Part shown: piece by piece, positions 11,842 through 23,754 of the stretch
How the letters are laid out: each line of letters opens with the position of its first letter
Position numbering within the stretch: the first letter of the stretch is position 1
From: Brachionus manjavacas
Lineage: Eukaryota > Rotifera > Eurotatoria > Ploima > Brachionidae
DNA: 64,000 nt
Assembly: GCA_019054805.1 (NCBI GenBank)
Contig: JAHQIY010000001.1
Location: forward strand, 6,896,501 to 6,960,500
Reading direction: 5' to 3'
Made by a program: the position numbers and the translations under genes
The notes under the pieces: model-generated
The model's input: the letters and a program-made list of their open reading frames with translations, nothing else
Databases searched by the model: none
What the model was told of the DNA's origin: nothing

Positions 11842-14472
11842 TTTTTACTCTAAATTATTTATTCACTGATAGCTAAAAAAAATTTTAAAAAGCGAAAAAA
11901 AAAGAAATCGATGATACTGTAAATAATTTAAATAAGGAAAACACCCAAAATTCGACAATTAAACCCCGTACCAATTTTAAAAAGGTTTATTTAAATGAAA
12001 ATAAAATTTTTGGTTCCTTTCCATTTGTGTTATTTTAGATTCTTTTATTCTTTTTTTTTTAAAACATATTTATTTATTTATTTTTTGGACTTATGTTTTT
12101 CTCAAATGGAATAATTAATCGATTTAATTGATTGATTGTTCGTGTGTCGTGTCAATGTATGGGTGAATGGGCGACCTTGTTTTTATTCACATTTTATTAA
12201 AACTTTTTATATTTTTGTATCTCTTTTTTTTAGTGTTAAAAAAGCATATTTAAATTGCATTCAAAAAAAGTTCTTTTATTTTTTTAGGAAAGCTTAAGAA
12301 ATTACAATTTTTTTTAATTTATTGTGACTCTATCCGATTTAGACTTTAAACATATTTTAACTCTTCAACTCTATTTAAAATAAATATTTTAAAATTTTAT
12401 TTTTTATTATAATTGTTAGAGATGCAATCCATGCTCAAAAACCAAAATTTTTTTGCATTTTGTTTGTTCTCTTTTGCAATGAAAACAATTTTAAGAAAAG
12501 ATGCTGTCTTTCAATATTGAATAGATTTGAACTAGACAATTTGAAAAGATTGTAATATAAAAGAAATATAAAACCAAATCATCTTCAAAAAAATGCATGC
12601 ATATTTTTTAGTTGTGTCCTCGAAATTTTTAATTTATTCATTTTTTAGATTAAAATAATTTCATTAAATTTAACAAGCCACCCTAGCATTTTGAGTGCAC
12701 TCTCAGAAAATCTTATTTAATATTTGATTTGTTTTTCTTGCCTATTTTCAACCCTTCAAAAATCTTGGTCAAAATTTCAAGAGCTGAAAGGAATAGCATT
12801 TTTACTTCATCCAGTTTATATTCCATACCTATCTCCTTATGATTTTAATTTTTTTATTTTTAAAAAATAATCTTGAATTTAATGAATGGTTTAGACTTTG
12901 TCATTCATTTTTGGTCAAAATTTATAGAATGTGAATTATTAATTTTATTTTAAAAGCTAAATAATTACAGTCAATAAACATGAGATAAATTTATTAATTA
13001 AAATCTAAATCTTATTCAGAATAAAAATATAAAATCAATAAAAGATTAATGAAAAAAAGTTTAAAATATAGAAGAAAATAAAAAATAAATATTTTTAAAT
13101 TCAGGTTTGGATATTCAACGTTTCAGGAAAAAAGAATAAAAAATAAGAAAATAATTACGATATGTGTTATTATAAGTCGGCATTCTAATCGTTCACCAAT
13201 AATCATTTTGGTCGAGGTTAAGACTTAACGTTACAAAAAAGTAAAAAAACTTTCTTTTTTAACAATTTTTACTTCTTTTTTTTTGAAATCAAAATTGAAA
13301 TTAATCTCAAATTTTTTTTGAACTAATTTTTTTTTCCAAAAATGTCTACTTCATAGTGAATTTTTTTCCTTCTTATTAACAAAGTCTTTATTTTGATTTA
13401 AAAATTTAATTCATTTATCAGTTTAAAAAACTTAGCTTTCTACAGTGCATGGAGAATTTTTATTGATTACTTGCTAATATATTTTAATATTAGAATATTT
13501 CTTCAACTTTCTAGTTTGATATTTTTTACTAAGTTTTTTTTTTAAGGTTTGTTTATTATTTAAAAATGGCCTTGAGTAGTAAAACTCCTTTCGCCATTGT
13601 AATTTAAAATTAGTTTAAATAAAACGGCATTAGAAAGTAAACACAATTTGAAGAGAAGAAAAAAAAATCTTGAGGTATCAAAAGAAGTCAATTATCTATT
13701 GAAAGAGCTTATTTGGAACCTGGCACAATGGATTTTTTGAATCGGGACCTCTTGAGCCTTCAATTAAGACATCAATATAGTCATTTATAAGGGGATTGAT
13801 CAGTGATTTTTTTTCTATAGTTTACTTTACTTTTTATTTTCATAAGAGAAGGACTAAGGTTGCTCCGAAGCAAGGTCTATATTTAAAATGCAATAAAATA
13901 TTAACAAAGTAATAAATAGATAATTTATTTTCAGAGATGCACTAATCAGTTAAAAAACATTTAGAATTTTTAATCTGCATTTTAGTGCAATGTAGTTAAT
14001 AGTTGATTGTTTTTATTTTATTGCAGAAATTTGAAGAGCATTACATTTTAACTTATATAGACAGAGATGTGTCGTATTCCCTTGTTCGATATGGCAACCT
14101 CATAATTCAAAATACGACTTTGGCGTAAGCAATAAATACGAACGAGGTAGAAATTTTATTTCAGAGGAAAAAACATATTACTTATTCGAAAATACGTTCA
14201 TAAAATCAGTATTTTGGTTTTATTAATAAACATTTTTGATTATACATGATAAAACTAACTTCAAAAATTTATGTTCCTCTTCTTCTTCTTGGGGAAAAAG
14301 TGAAGCCAAAAACATTTTTAAATTTCCTGTATCTAAAATATTTTTGAAATATAGAATTTAAATAAGAATTGAAGTAAAAGAATTTTTTCTGTAATTTAAT
14401 TTTTAATAATTTTTGATTTAATAAAATTAATATAAATTAAAATTAAGATAATTTTAAATTAATTAGCCATTT
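11842..14472. other. long A/T-rich intergenic spacer
   Basis: About 2.6 kb without a supportable gene. Short less biased patches occur at about 12150-12180, 13680-13800 and 14050-14130 (AGAGATGTGTCGTATTCCC), but none holds an open frame or an RNA fold I can support. Confidence 0.55.
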
Positions 14473-16082
14473 TTAACAAGTTTCCCAGTCTAAATGTTTT
14501 AAAGGTCGACATTGTATTGGACACTTTTTGAAATCTGCCGAGACATTACAGAACCCAGATTTACCTACAAAACAATTACCAACTCTTTTGCTTGGAAAAG
14601 GTTTGGAATTTGGATACTGATTGCACAAAAAGCTATCATGAACAGTAGCATTTATCATAATTCTTTCGTAAACATGATCTGATAAAAAATATTGATCATA
14701 ACCCTTTAAGCTCTTACGGAATGTTTTATATCTGTAACCAATTTTGACAATCAGATCAAAAATCTCTATGGCTAAATTTCTGTTCTTTGAAACTTTGAAA
14801 CCCCACATTCCACCGAGAATTGAAGTTCCATGATGAGGATTATCTAAAAAATAAAAAAACATTGTAAATTTCTTTTTTATTATAGTGTATATATTTTAAG
14901 AATTAAAAGGCACCTAATGCTTGAAAGGAAATTTAATAAAAAAATTAAAAGTCTATTAAATGTTTAAATTTTGGTATATTGGGTTTTTATTTTTATTTTT
15001 TCTTAGAAAATTTCTGATAAATTTCGATTTAAACCAAAAACGTTCGAATAGTCCAAAAAAAAATTAAGTGGTCCAGCTCTTGCTTAAAAAAGATCTAGAA
15101 CATATTGTACCTAATTTTCTATCATCTTCATTTTCTTCATCATTGTTTTTTTTATAAATGTAATTATTCAATATAAAAATAAACTAAAATTAATTTGTAA
15201 AAGCGTGTAAGAATTGTGAATGAAATGTTAATGAAAGGTAAGAATGATCTCTAGAATATTTATAGTTAAAATTTTCTTAAATTTTTTTAATCCTTAACAA
15301 TTTAAATTAATTTAAATTAATTTTCAAATACCTCTCATTATGTGTCCAACAGTGTTCGAATTCACCCATTCTTGAACAGAGTCAACTTCTCGTTGCAGAA
15401 TCAATGAATCCAAGTCTCTGCTCATAAAATGGTCAACAAAAGTGTCCCCTATGGGAAGGAAGCGCCACATCATCGAATGAATGTAGTCCAAGTTGAGCAC
15501 ATCTTGGCTATTTTCAATATCTTTGGGAATTTTTTGAATGTCACAAAATTCAACATGCTCATTTGCACATTCAAATTTGCAGATTATTGACTTGTCTATT
15601 GAATTGTCGTGATAGATTCGCATTACGTGATCAGGATAGAATTTTTTGATTATCTGACTTAGATTTGGAATTAAGTTGTAGTAGCGCTTTTCTCTTCCGT
15701 AAAGTGAGTATGAGACTATTTTTTGGTTGGGACCTCTTTTGAGAGATTTGTAAAAGTCACATGTTAACACTGATTTAGAATCTGCTTTATAGGTTTTCTT
15801 TCTATACTTTATTGAATAGTTAAAATCAGATTGTTTTTGAATAAATAAATCTTCAAAGCATTTGCATTTTGATGGAATTTTTATGTGAGAAATTTGGCTT
15901 AGAATTAAGCTTTTTGGAAGTCGAATTTTTTTCATTTGAACAATTTTGAGCCATAATTGTGATTTATTCATCTCTGTTTGTTTTAAAAATCTTTGATTTT
16001 CGTAAAAAATTGTTAAAAAAATTAAAAAAATGCTAAACCGAATTATTTTTTTATAACTTAGTTTTTTTATACCAAAAAACAT
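14473..16082 (-). CDS. glycosyltransferase-like type II membrane protein, copy B, 373 aa
   Basis: Exon 1 is 16082-15332 and exon 2 is 14843-14473, with a 488-nt intron (GTATTT...TTTTTTAG) joined in phase 1. Residues 14-28 (IRFSIFLIFLTIFYE) form a membrane anchor after a short basic lead, giving a Golgi-type topology. The lumenal part holds KIVSYSLYGREKRYY (about 121-135), MMWRFLPIGD (about 194-203), SRDLDS at 211-216 (a DxD-like metal/nucleotide-sugar motif with D213 and D215) and, across the splice, HIMRGDNPHHGTSILGGMWG. The C-terminal 60 residues carry several Cys that probably form disulphides. These landmarks belong to a family of putative glycosyltransferases known from animals, bacteria and large viruses; the sugar and acceptor are unknown. 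It is the intact partner of copy A at 6189-8774. Confidence 0.72.
14950..15875 (-). repeat. arm 2 of the near-identical inverted tract within the glycosyltransferase pair
   Basis: Reverse-complement partner of 6305-7235. Exon-1 coding sequence and most of the intron match almost base for base. Upstream (membrane anchor) and downstream (exon 2) the genes differ strongly: SRNCFVG-type C-termini share motifs but few exact runs. Confidence 0.8.
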
Positions 16083-16204
16083 CGTAAATATTTCTGATAT
16101 AATATTGAAATTTTTTAATTTAAAATTTTTTAAATCAACTTGATCTTTCTTAAATTCTTTTTTGTTTACTTTTAAAAATAAAATAAAAACTATCCAAATT
16201 TTCT

Positions 16205-16430
16205 TCGCGTTTAAGCTTTAGTTGATTAGCCTATCTTGTTTTATAATTTTTTCTTTTATGTTTTGTAGTATTGTATGTTTACAATTAAATTCGAGTACTA
16301 ATTAATTGATTCTGAATAGTTTGCATTTTTGTATTTTATAAATTGGTTTTTAAAAAATTGATCGAAAAATTAGACATGAAAACAAAATTGATTGGAATTT
16401 TTAAAAATTTTTGAAACCACATAGTTTTTG
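16205..16430 (+). repeat. inverted copy of 20815-21050
   Basis: The segment from GCGTTTAAGCTTTAGTTGAT to CCACATAG is the reverse complement of 20815-21050 with few differences. It lies upstream of the larger copied block (16765-17525), whereas in the lectin-gene intron the corresponding block lies on the other side, so the order has been changed. I see no coding capacity in it. Confidence 0.65.
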
Positions 16431-16764
16431 GTAAAATACAGTTTTAAATTATTAAGAAAGATATTTTAAAGAAAATATTTGTCAAAATTAAAATTAATTT
16501 CTACATAGTTTAATTTTTTTTGTTTGAAAAAATGCTAAAATATTGAAACATATTTTTCTTAATGAAAAATGCAAAAACTAATATCTTTAACCTTTTAAAA
16601 AGTAAAATATAAAATAACATTAATTTTTATAGTCATAATTGAAAATTTTACATATTTATAAACATTTTCAACGAGTAAATTTATATTTTAAATCAAATAG
16701 AATATCTAAGTACTACAGTGCTTTTATAAAATGTCCAGAATCGCCAAAATTACGTAATTTTATC

Positions 16765-17525
16765 AATCATTCCTACTTAAAAGATATGACAACGAAATAA
16801 TTCAGCTAATTTTTTTCTTTCTTAAATTTTTTGTCGTAATTTTTAAAAATGTTTAAATTAAAGTTTAAATATTATTTTTTTTTTATTTTTTTTTATACAA
16901 TTTATACTGTATTAGTTCAAATTTTTAATCGTTTTTTTTTTTAAAGAGTTACCTTAAAAGCAAATAAATAAATAAATTACAGTATCACATTTGTTTTAGA
17001 ATGTAACAAGGATACTGTTGGTGAGTTTAAAATTATTCTTTTGAGAAAAAGTTTAAACGTTTAAATATCTATTGTTGAGTTAAAATAACTTAAAATGTGT
17101 GTTAATGGTTGCTTAAGTGATTGAGGATTATTTTTTAAAGAAAAGTGTCAAAAACCTTTTTAAGTGACATTGGGCGATTTGGTTAAGGTATCATGTACAA
17201 TTTTGCTTTTAAACAAAAATGTACATGATAAAAATGTATTTTCCTATTTTAATGTTGGAGTATAAAATTTGTAAAATGTAACACCTAAAGACCGGATGAT
17301 TTTTTTTGTATTTCTTTTTTTCGGATTTTTTCCTCATATTTAAAATAAAGAGACATTATAACTTATCAATTATTTTTGAAAAATTTTATTTTCATGCAAC
17401 AAAAAGTTTTCTTCAAGAATAAAAAGGTATTTTTTTGACCAATCAAGCAAAATAAATTGTAAATTTTAAACATTTTATCGATTTTAAATTGATAAATATC
17501 TAATTTATTACTAAAATTTTCAATC
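16765..17525 (+). repeat. inverted copy of part of the lectin-like gene's intron (21200-22000)
   Basis: Long runs such as AATTCAGCTAATTTTTTTCT, TTAAAGAGTTACCTTAAAAG and TTTGACCAATCAAGCAAAAT recur in reverse complement at 21200-22000. The copy abuts the 3'-exon fragment at 17526, although in the donor locus about 1 kb separates these parts. The join therefore carries a deletion. Confidence 0.7.
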
Positions 17526-17838
17526 GTACAATTTCTATTCACAACCCATTTATTGTACCCTTTTGGTTTCATTAGATACCACAATTAATTACAGGACTAG
17601 TTTTGATACAACTACAGCTAGAAGAACAACTGAATTAGTCGCGGCCACAACAATTATCAGATCTTCGATTACAAGCAAAATAGATGGAACTAGTACCAAT
17701 TCAGTTGCTTCAACTTCAAGGAAAACATCAACGTCCAGTTCAGTTATTGATTATGAATATTATGATGAAAATGTTTACTGTATTTCGCGAGGCTCTGGAT
17801 TTCAAACTTCCAGGAAAAATGCATGGCTCTCCAACTGA
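17526..17838 (+). pseudogene. 3'-exon fragment of the lectin-like gene (inverted partial duplicate)
   Basis: From TACAATTTCTATTCACAA onward the frame matches the Ser/Thr-rich stalk of the minus-strand gene at 19814-23089 almost residue for residue (for example TTINYRTSFDTTTARRTTEL), with only a few substitutions. It ends SRKNAWLSN, so the hydrophobic C-terminal tail of the parent (SRKNAFLFIILILSF) is lost. No signal peptide, lectin-like domain or start codon is present, so it is a dead duplicate. Confidence 0.75.
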
Positions 17839-17979
17839 ACACAGATAATAAAAATTCTTTAAAAATATATTATTTTTTATTTCATTAAATTTTTCTTTTT
17901 TTTTAATTTTATCAGAACACTAGTATTTAACATATAAATAAATAAATGATAAAAAAGATAATCTTCTATTGGTTTGAAT

Positions 17980-18636
17980 TTAGCTCTGCGCACAACTTAT
18001 TATTATTATTTCATAAAGAGCCGACTTGCATAATACAACGCTCAATTCTTTTTTTGAGTCTTTAAATTTGAAATTTTTAACAACGGTTTCGTGATCATCT
18101 AGCGTTGCTTCAAGCCAACCAGTCATTTCCTCAGTGTCAGGACAAATGAGGTTTGAAGCCTTATTGTGAACAAAGCTGCTAAAAAATTGCTTAAGATCTC
18201 ATTTATAATGAAAGTTTTTGATTATAAAAGTCTTGGTTAGCAATCAATTTTTCGATGGTGGTCTTAAAGAAAATAGGAGCAAATTTGTAGATTCGTTGTG
18301 CCATTTTTGAAAAAATATCCTCTGTTCTGGTCATTTTTTGCTTGAAGAGCTGAATTTTCCAATTTTAATTAATCAATCATTTTCTGTAGCTTTATATTTT
18401 GAGATTTTAAAGCTTCAATTTCTTTCACTAATTCACATTCCAAGTGTTTTTGATTGCAAATGTTTTTTTCCTCTGGATCGATTTTTTCTTTGTTGATATG
18501 TAAATTTTCAATTTCTATATTCAATTGCCTGTTCTCATCGATTAGTTTAGATTTTTCTTGAGATAAATTATGATGGTCACTGAAACAATGTATTTTGCAA
18601 TTTTGACAATGTAAATTGGACTTTGGTTCTTTTGAA
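17980..18636 (-). pseudogene. 5'-truncated gene for a Cys/His-motif coiled-coil protein
   Basis: After a good acceptor (TTTTTACAG at 18637) the minus strand reads SKEPKSNLHCQNCKIHCFSD, a CxxCxxxC...HH zinc-binding-like motif, then a heptad-rich coiled coil (KLIDENRQLNIEIENLH). An in-frame TAA interrupts it after KLQKMID. The reading then continues (LKLENSALQAKND), shifts frame (TEDIFSKMAQRIYKFAPIFF), and a last exon reads EEMTGWLEATLDDHETVV to a TAA at 17980. The arrangement recalls B-box/TRIM-type or similar zinc-plus-coiled-coil proteins, but I cannot name the family. No upstream exon fits before SWSAP1 begins at 18865 on the other strand. A stop plus a frameshift argue for a pseudogene. 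Confidence 0.5.
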
Positions 18637-18864
18637 CTGTAAAAATATTTAATTTTTTTAATTTAAATTAGGATTAATTAAATAGTATTGTTAAACTCTA
18701 ACTTTAAATCTGAAAAAAAATGATTGTGCAATAAAAATTTAAAATATAAATGATTTTTCTATTTGCAGCATACAGATATAAAGACAATTTTTTTGATTTA
18801 TAATTTTAAAATAAATTAAAATACAATTCAATTTTTAAATTTTGATTATTATTTGATAAAAATA

Positions 18865-19761
18865 ATGCAAAATTCAGTATTGAGCCTTATATTTCCTATA
18901 CAATCATTAGAAAAATTGACTGATCAGACAAATGAAATAACTCTATTGACAAGTCAGGAATCAAAATTTCGAAAAAATCTTTTATTTTTCGGTGACAATT
19001 CTTTGTTCAAAACATCGCTTTTATTTCAATCATGTCTCTCTTCTGCAAATGTCTATCCGACCAAAGAAGTTATCTACATTCGTAAAGAAGATTTTAAATC
19101 GATTCCGGTATTTGTTCACAACATGCCCAAGCCAAACAACGAAAATCTTCTTAAGCAAATAAAATTCAAGTTGTTTTTAAATTTTTAATTTAAAGATTAA
19201 AAATTAATTTTTAGATATTTTCAAACAACTGAGCAGTTAATAGAATATTTGGCTGATGTTCACTTAAATCAAAAAACTCCATCTCATATTGTAGTCGAAG
19301 ACTTGATAGACTTTTTGGACATACACAAACATGAACAGGTTGGCATAGTAAAATTATTTAGATTATAATCTGTTCTATTTCAAGGAAATTGATTGTATCA
19401 GACATAATTTACTAATTGGATCACATATTAAAAGCGTCTTAGACTATCTCAATACAGTTTCGTATGTTTTCAATTTTTTGTTTTAGTTATTATGAATATC
19501 TATTTCATTTATTTATTAAGAAATTGTACCTGTATTGTTGGTACCAGTCAAAAGTGCGCGGAAGAAAATCGTTTGAAATTTCTTTTTGATTCGTATTGCT
19601 CAATCAATACAATTGATAAAGACATTTTGTATGAAATTGTTTATAAAACTTTTTTGAATGAAAATTTGGAATATACTCTGAAATTTGAAAATCGAGATTC
19701 TGATTTATATCTTTATAACATAAGTCAAAAAGAAAAAGTTCTTAATTTAAATAATTTATAA
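18865..19761 (+). CDS. SWSAP1: SWSAP1-like RAD51-paralogue ATPase, four exons, 248 aa
   Basis: Exons 18865-19169, 19215-19338, 19385-19461 and 19521-19761 join in frame across introns of 45-59 nt. SWSAP1 partners with the SWIM-domain protein SWS1 (ZSWIM7) and supports RAD51/DMC1 strand exchange in homologous recombination, acting in the nucleus. Visible landmarks are the P-loop region NLLFFGDNSLFKTSLLF (residues 38-54), the family stretch LLKQIKFKYFQTTEQLIEYL that follows Walker A, and a Walker-B-like HIVVEDLIDFLD. Length matches human SWSAP1 (229 aa). The P-loop is degenerate: G43xxxxF K49 T50, with Phe where a Gly normally precedes Lys, so ATP binding may be altered. The ATG at 18865 is the first Met in the frame. 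A TAATAAA follows the stop. Confidence 0.68.
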
Positions 19762-19813
19762 TAAAATTTTATCAATCTGATCTTTATTTTTTTAAATTTA
19801 TTAAATTGTTTAT

Positions 19814-22800
19814 TTAAAATGATAAAATTAAAATAATAAATAAAAATGCATTTTTCCTGGAAGTTAGAAATCCAGAGCCTCGCGAAATACAGTAAACATT
19901 TTCATCATAATAATCATAATCAATAACTGAACTGGACGTTGTTGTTTTCCTTGAAGTTGAAGCAACTGAATTGGTACTAGTTCCATCTTTTTTGCTTGTA
20001 ATCGAAGATCTGATAATTGTTGTGGCCGCGACTAATTCAGTTGTTCTTCTAGCTGTAGTTGTATCAAAACTAGTCCTGTAATTAATTGTGGTATCTAATG
20101 AAACCAAAAGGGTACAATAAATGGATTGTGAATAGAAATTGTACAAAGATCGGTCCAAACATTGGTACTGTACCATGAGACTAATTGGCTTAGAATTTAA
20201 ATTTATTGGTAAATTAAAAGTTTCCAAGCTGAATAAATTATATTGGTCAATTAATTCTCTGGTAAAAACACATGGACTTTTGTTGATACAGTATCCACAT
20301 AATGAAGTAGTTACTTGAATATCTGAATTTGAAGTGAAGTCTGGCTGATTCAAACAATCAGGAATAGAAGCACTATTTTTAAATGATCCGGCCAAATTTG
20401 TGATCAAAATAAAATCTTGGTTGTTTGGACAAAACAGATTATAGTTGGTTAAATTGTAATCATTGTGGCAAATTGTCAATCCTTTATAAAATAGCTATTA
20501 TAGTTAATATTTAGTAAAGAATTAGAAATTAGAACTCTAAGGCTGATTTTTTTCATGTTAAAGGCTAAAATTATTTGGTAATCGACTCCAATCAATTAAT
20601 AAAGATCCAAAATTGACTAAAATTTTTAATCGATTTTATCTTTGGTAATTTGTAAAGGAATAACGCATCGTTTGAATACCAGAGAAATTTGTTACCTGGA
20701 TAATAATTATCCTAACAAAAACAAATTTTTTGCCCTTAAACATTTTGGAATTATTTTACTTAAAGTAACGTTTTTTAATGTTAGCTAACGTAATTTTACG
20801 TAAAATTAATACATACAAAAAATATGTGGTTTCAAAATTTTTAAAAATTCCAATCAATTTTGTTTTTATGTCTAATTTTTCGATTAATTTTTAAAAATCA
20901 ATTTAGAAAATACAAAAATGCAAACTATCCAGAATCAATTAATTAGTACTCAAATTTAATTGTAAACATACAATACTACAAAACATAAAAGAAAAAATTA
21001 TAAAACAAGATAGGCTAATCAACTAAAGCTTAAACGCGAAGAAAAAGAAGTACTGTTTGAATTTTAGGTCAAAGTAAGAGCTAGGGTTACAGATAGAAAA
21101 AGCTGTAAAAGAAATTTTAATAAATAAATGTTCATGTTCAAGATTGTTGACTAGATCGAAAGGCATCGTATTTTATCTAAAAACTTAAGCTAATTAAAGA
21201 ATCGATTGAAAATTTTAGTAATAAGTTAAATATTTATCAATTTAAAATCGATAAAAAGTTTAAAATTTACAATTTATTTTGCTTGATTGGTCAAAAAAAT
21301 ACCTTTTTATTCTTGAAGGAAACTTTTTGTTGCATGAAAATAAAATTTTTCAAAAATAATTGATAAGTTATAATGTCTCTTTATTTTAAAAATGAGGAAA
21401 AAATCCGAATAAAAAAATACAATAATAATCATCCGGTCTTTAGGTTTTACATTTTACAAATTTTATACTCCAACATTAAAATAGGAAATTACATTTTTAT
21501 CATGTACATTTTTGCTTTTATCATGTACATTTTTGTGTTGATACCTTAACCAAATCACCAATTGTCACTTAAAAAGGTTTTTGACACTTTTCTTTAAAAA
21601 ATAATCCTCAATCACTTAAGCAACCATTAACACACATTTTAATTTATTTTAACTCAACAATAGATATTTATAAGCTTAGGGTTTTGCTCAAAAGAATATT
21701 TTTAAACTTACCAACAGTATCCTTGTTACATTCTATAGTAAACAAAAGTGATACTGTAATTTATTTATTTATTTGCTTTTAAGGTAACTCTTTAAAAAAA
21801 AAACGATTAAAAATTTGAACTAATACAGTATAAATTGTATAAAAAAAAAATTAAAAAAAAAATAATATTTAAACTTCAATTTAAACATCTTTAAAAATTA
21901 CGACAAAAAATTTAAGAAAGAAAAAAATTAGCTGAATTATTTGGTTGTCATATCTTTTTAGTAGGAATGATTGCTCATAATGTGGTTCCGTAATTTTTAA
22001 TATTGTAGGCGTATGGTATGATGAAATTTTATTGAAATTAAACAAAATTAAGCTCCCTTTATACCTAAACAAGTTTATTAAAGGATAGTTTATTAAAGGA
22101 TAGTGAGTAGTTTTATTAAAGGTCGGAAATTAAAAGTGAAATATCAAGATGTTTACTCAAAAAAACGAAAAAATAATTAAATTCTCTAGATTTAATAAAA
22201 TCTACTTTTTCTTGCAGATTTGCTTTTCATCTCATATTCTATGCAATCGAATATAAACACTTCAGAATATGTGATCTTCAAAATTATTTGAATAAATTCA
22301 ACTTTGACATTTCAAAAAAAAATACATTAAAATGGATATTTGACTAAATTTAATAGAAGTTGTCTACTTTTTTTGAATACAACATAAAATTATTTACCTG
22401 GAATTGGCTCGACCAAATTGACGATGAAAAATAAAAATTGAATAAAAAATTTTATTTTTTTTTTATTATAAATCATTTTTTCATTATAAAATTTTGCAAT
22501 TAGCGGTTTCTTAAGATTACAAGTGTTATCTAATGCTATAATTTCTTTTTTAAAATTTGAAATTTAAATTAAGCTTTAAAATAAATAAAAAAAATTGTTG
22601 GAAAAATTAGGTAAAATTTAAATTCATATTTATTCGAGTTGTTTTCCAAAAATTCGAGACCTAAAAAGATAAATTTTTTAGAGCCCACCATTTTTTAAAA
22701 CTCTTACCTAAGCAATCGTAAATGAATAAAAGTCGAATCGGTATCTGATAAATGTTAGGAGGCACTGTATAAGGCTGAAATAAGCTTGTCACATATCCTT

Positions 22801-23089
22801 GATCCAATATGCACATACTTCTGTCTGATACACGATTACATGTGTCCTGGAATGGTCGCGTATTTTCGGTAATATTGTAGAAAATTAAAGTTTCACATTC
22901 CTTATTGAATGTAGAAGTTGATGTAAATTGGACAGAAACTGATTGAATGGAAACACCAGTATTTGAAAGGCACGAGAGTCTAAATGGAGCAATATCATCT
23001 CTACATATTTTTTGCACCTCAGTCCCCCTTGAAAAGTTAAATAAAAGAGAAATCATTACGATGAACAATACATCTAGATAGGTCTTCAT
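19814..23089 (-). CDS. secreted or GPI-anchored two-domain lectin-like protein, 349 aa
   Basis: Exon 1 (23089-22708) and exon 2 (20481-19814) join in phase across an unusually long 2226-nt intron (donor GTAAGAG). A signal peptide (VLFIVMISLLFNFSRG) precedes two related Cys-rich domains of about 100 residues. The first runs from CRDDIAPFRLSC to IPIRLLFIYDCLG, and the second from CHNDYNLTNYNLFC to ISLMVQYQCLD. Spacing of Cys and the closing hydrophobic-Y-x-C strand resemble SUEL/rhamnose-binding lectin domains, but this is a distant resemblance. Then comes a Ser/Thr-rich, probably O-glycosylated stalk of about 90 residues. The C-terminus, NAFLFIILILSF, suits a GPI-attachment signal or short membrane anchor. 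A cell-surface carbohydrate-binding role is inferred. A truncated inverted copy of the stalk lies at 17526-17838. Confidence 0.62.
20815..22000. repeat. intron segment with inverted copies at 16205-16430 and 16765-17525
   Basis: The long intron of the lectin-like gene contains two blocks (20815-21050 and 21200-22000) that recur inverted 4-5 kb away in changed order. Within it, 20760-20812 also carries the ACGTAATTTTACGTAA palindrome motif seen in the foldback elements near 26.7 and 40.7 kb. I see no additional exon. Confidence 0.6.
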
Positions 23090-23754
23090 CGTTCAAACAA
23101 AAAAATCAAATTTTTTATTTTTTAAATTAGATGTTTTTATTTTAAAATTAAAAGGTATTGTCGAAAAAGAATGCCTTTAAGGAGGACATATAAGTCGCTT
23201 ATTTTGTATTTATTTTTATATTTAAGATACGATTTTAGTTTTTTAAATTGTTACTTAATTTGAATTGTATGTTGATTAAAGATGCAAATATTTGTTTAAT
23301 GAAAACATTTTTTGTTTTTTAATTGAATTAATACCATGGAATTGGTTTGAAAAAAGATTTTGTGGACATGTATTCATAAGATTTAGATAAAACTAATTAA
23401 TTCGTTTTTATAAAATTTATATTTGATGTTTAAATAAGTTATAAAAAATGAATATGCCTCCAAAAAAAATGTATGTAATTAAAGCCATTTTTTAGTTCAA
23501 ACACTTAACGCACTTAAAACATTTAAATTTAAGATTTTTATTTTCACCAATTTAGATAATAAATGATTCAAATTTTTAAGTGAAAATCAAATAAAACATC
23601 GCAAAATAAATGTTTTAATTTAAATTTGCAAAATTCTTGATTTATTATCAGCCCAAAATATTTATAAATTCCTGTCAATCAAGGAATTTTATTCTTAATC
23701 AATTAAGGTTCTATGGTGTGTACAAAATTACACCACGATGAGCCTTTTAATCAT
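23090..23754. other. A/T-rich spacer upstream of the lectin-like gene
   Basis: Promoter side of the minus-strand gene that starts at 23089. No gene or recognisable element was seen. Confidence 0.5.
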
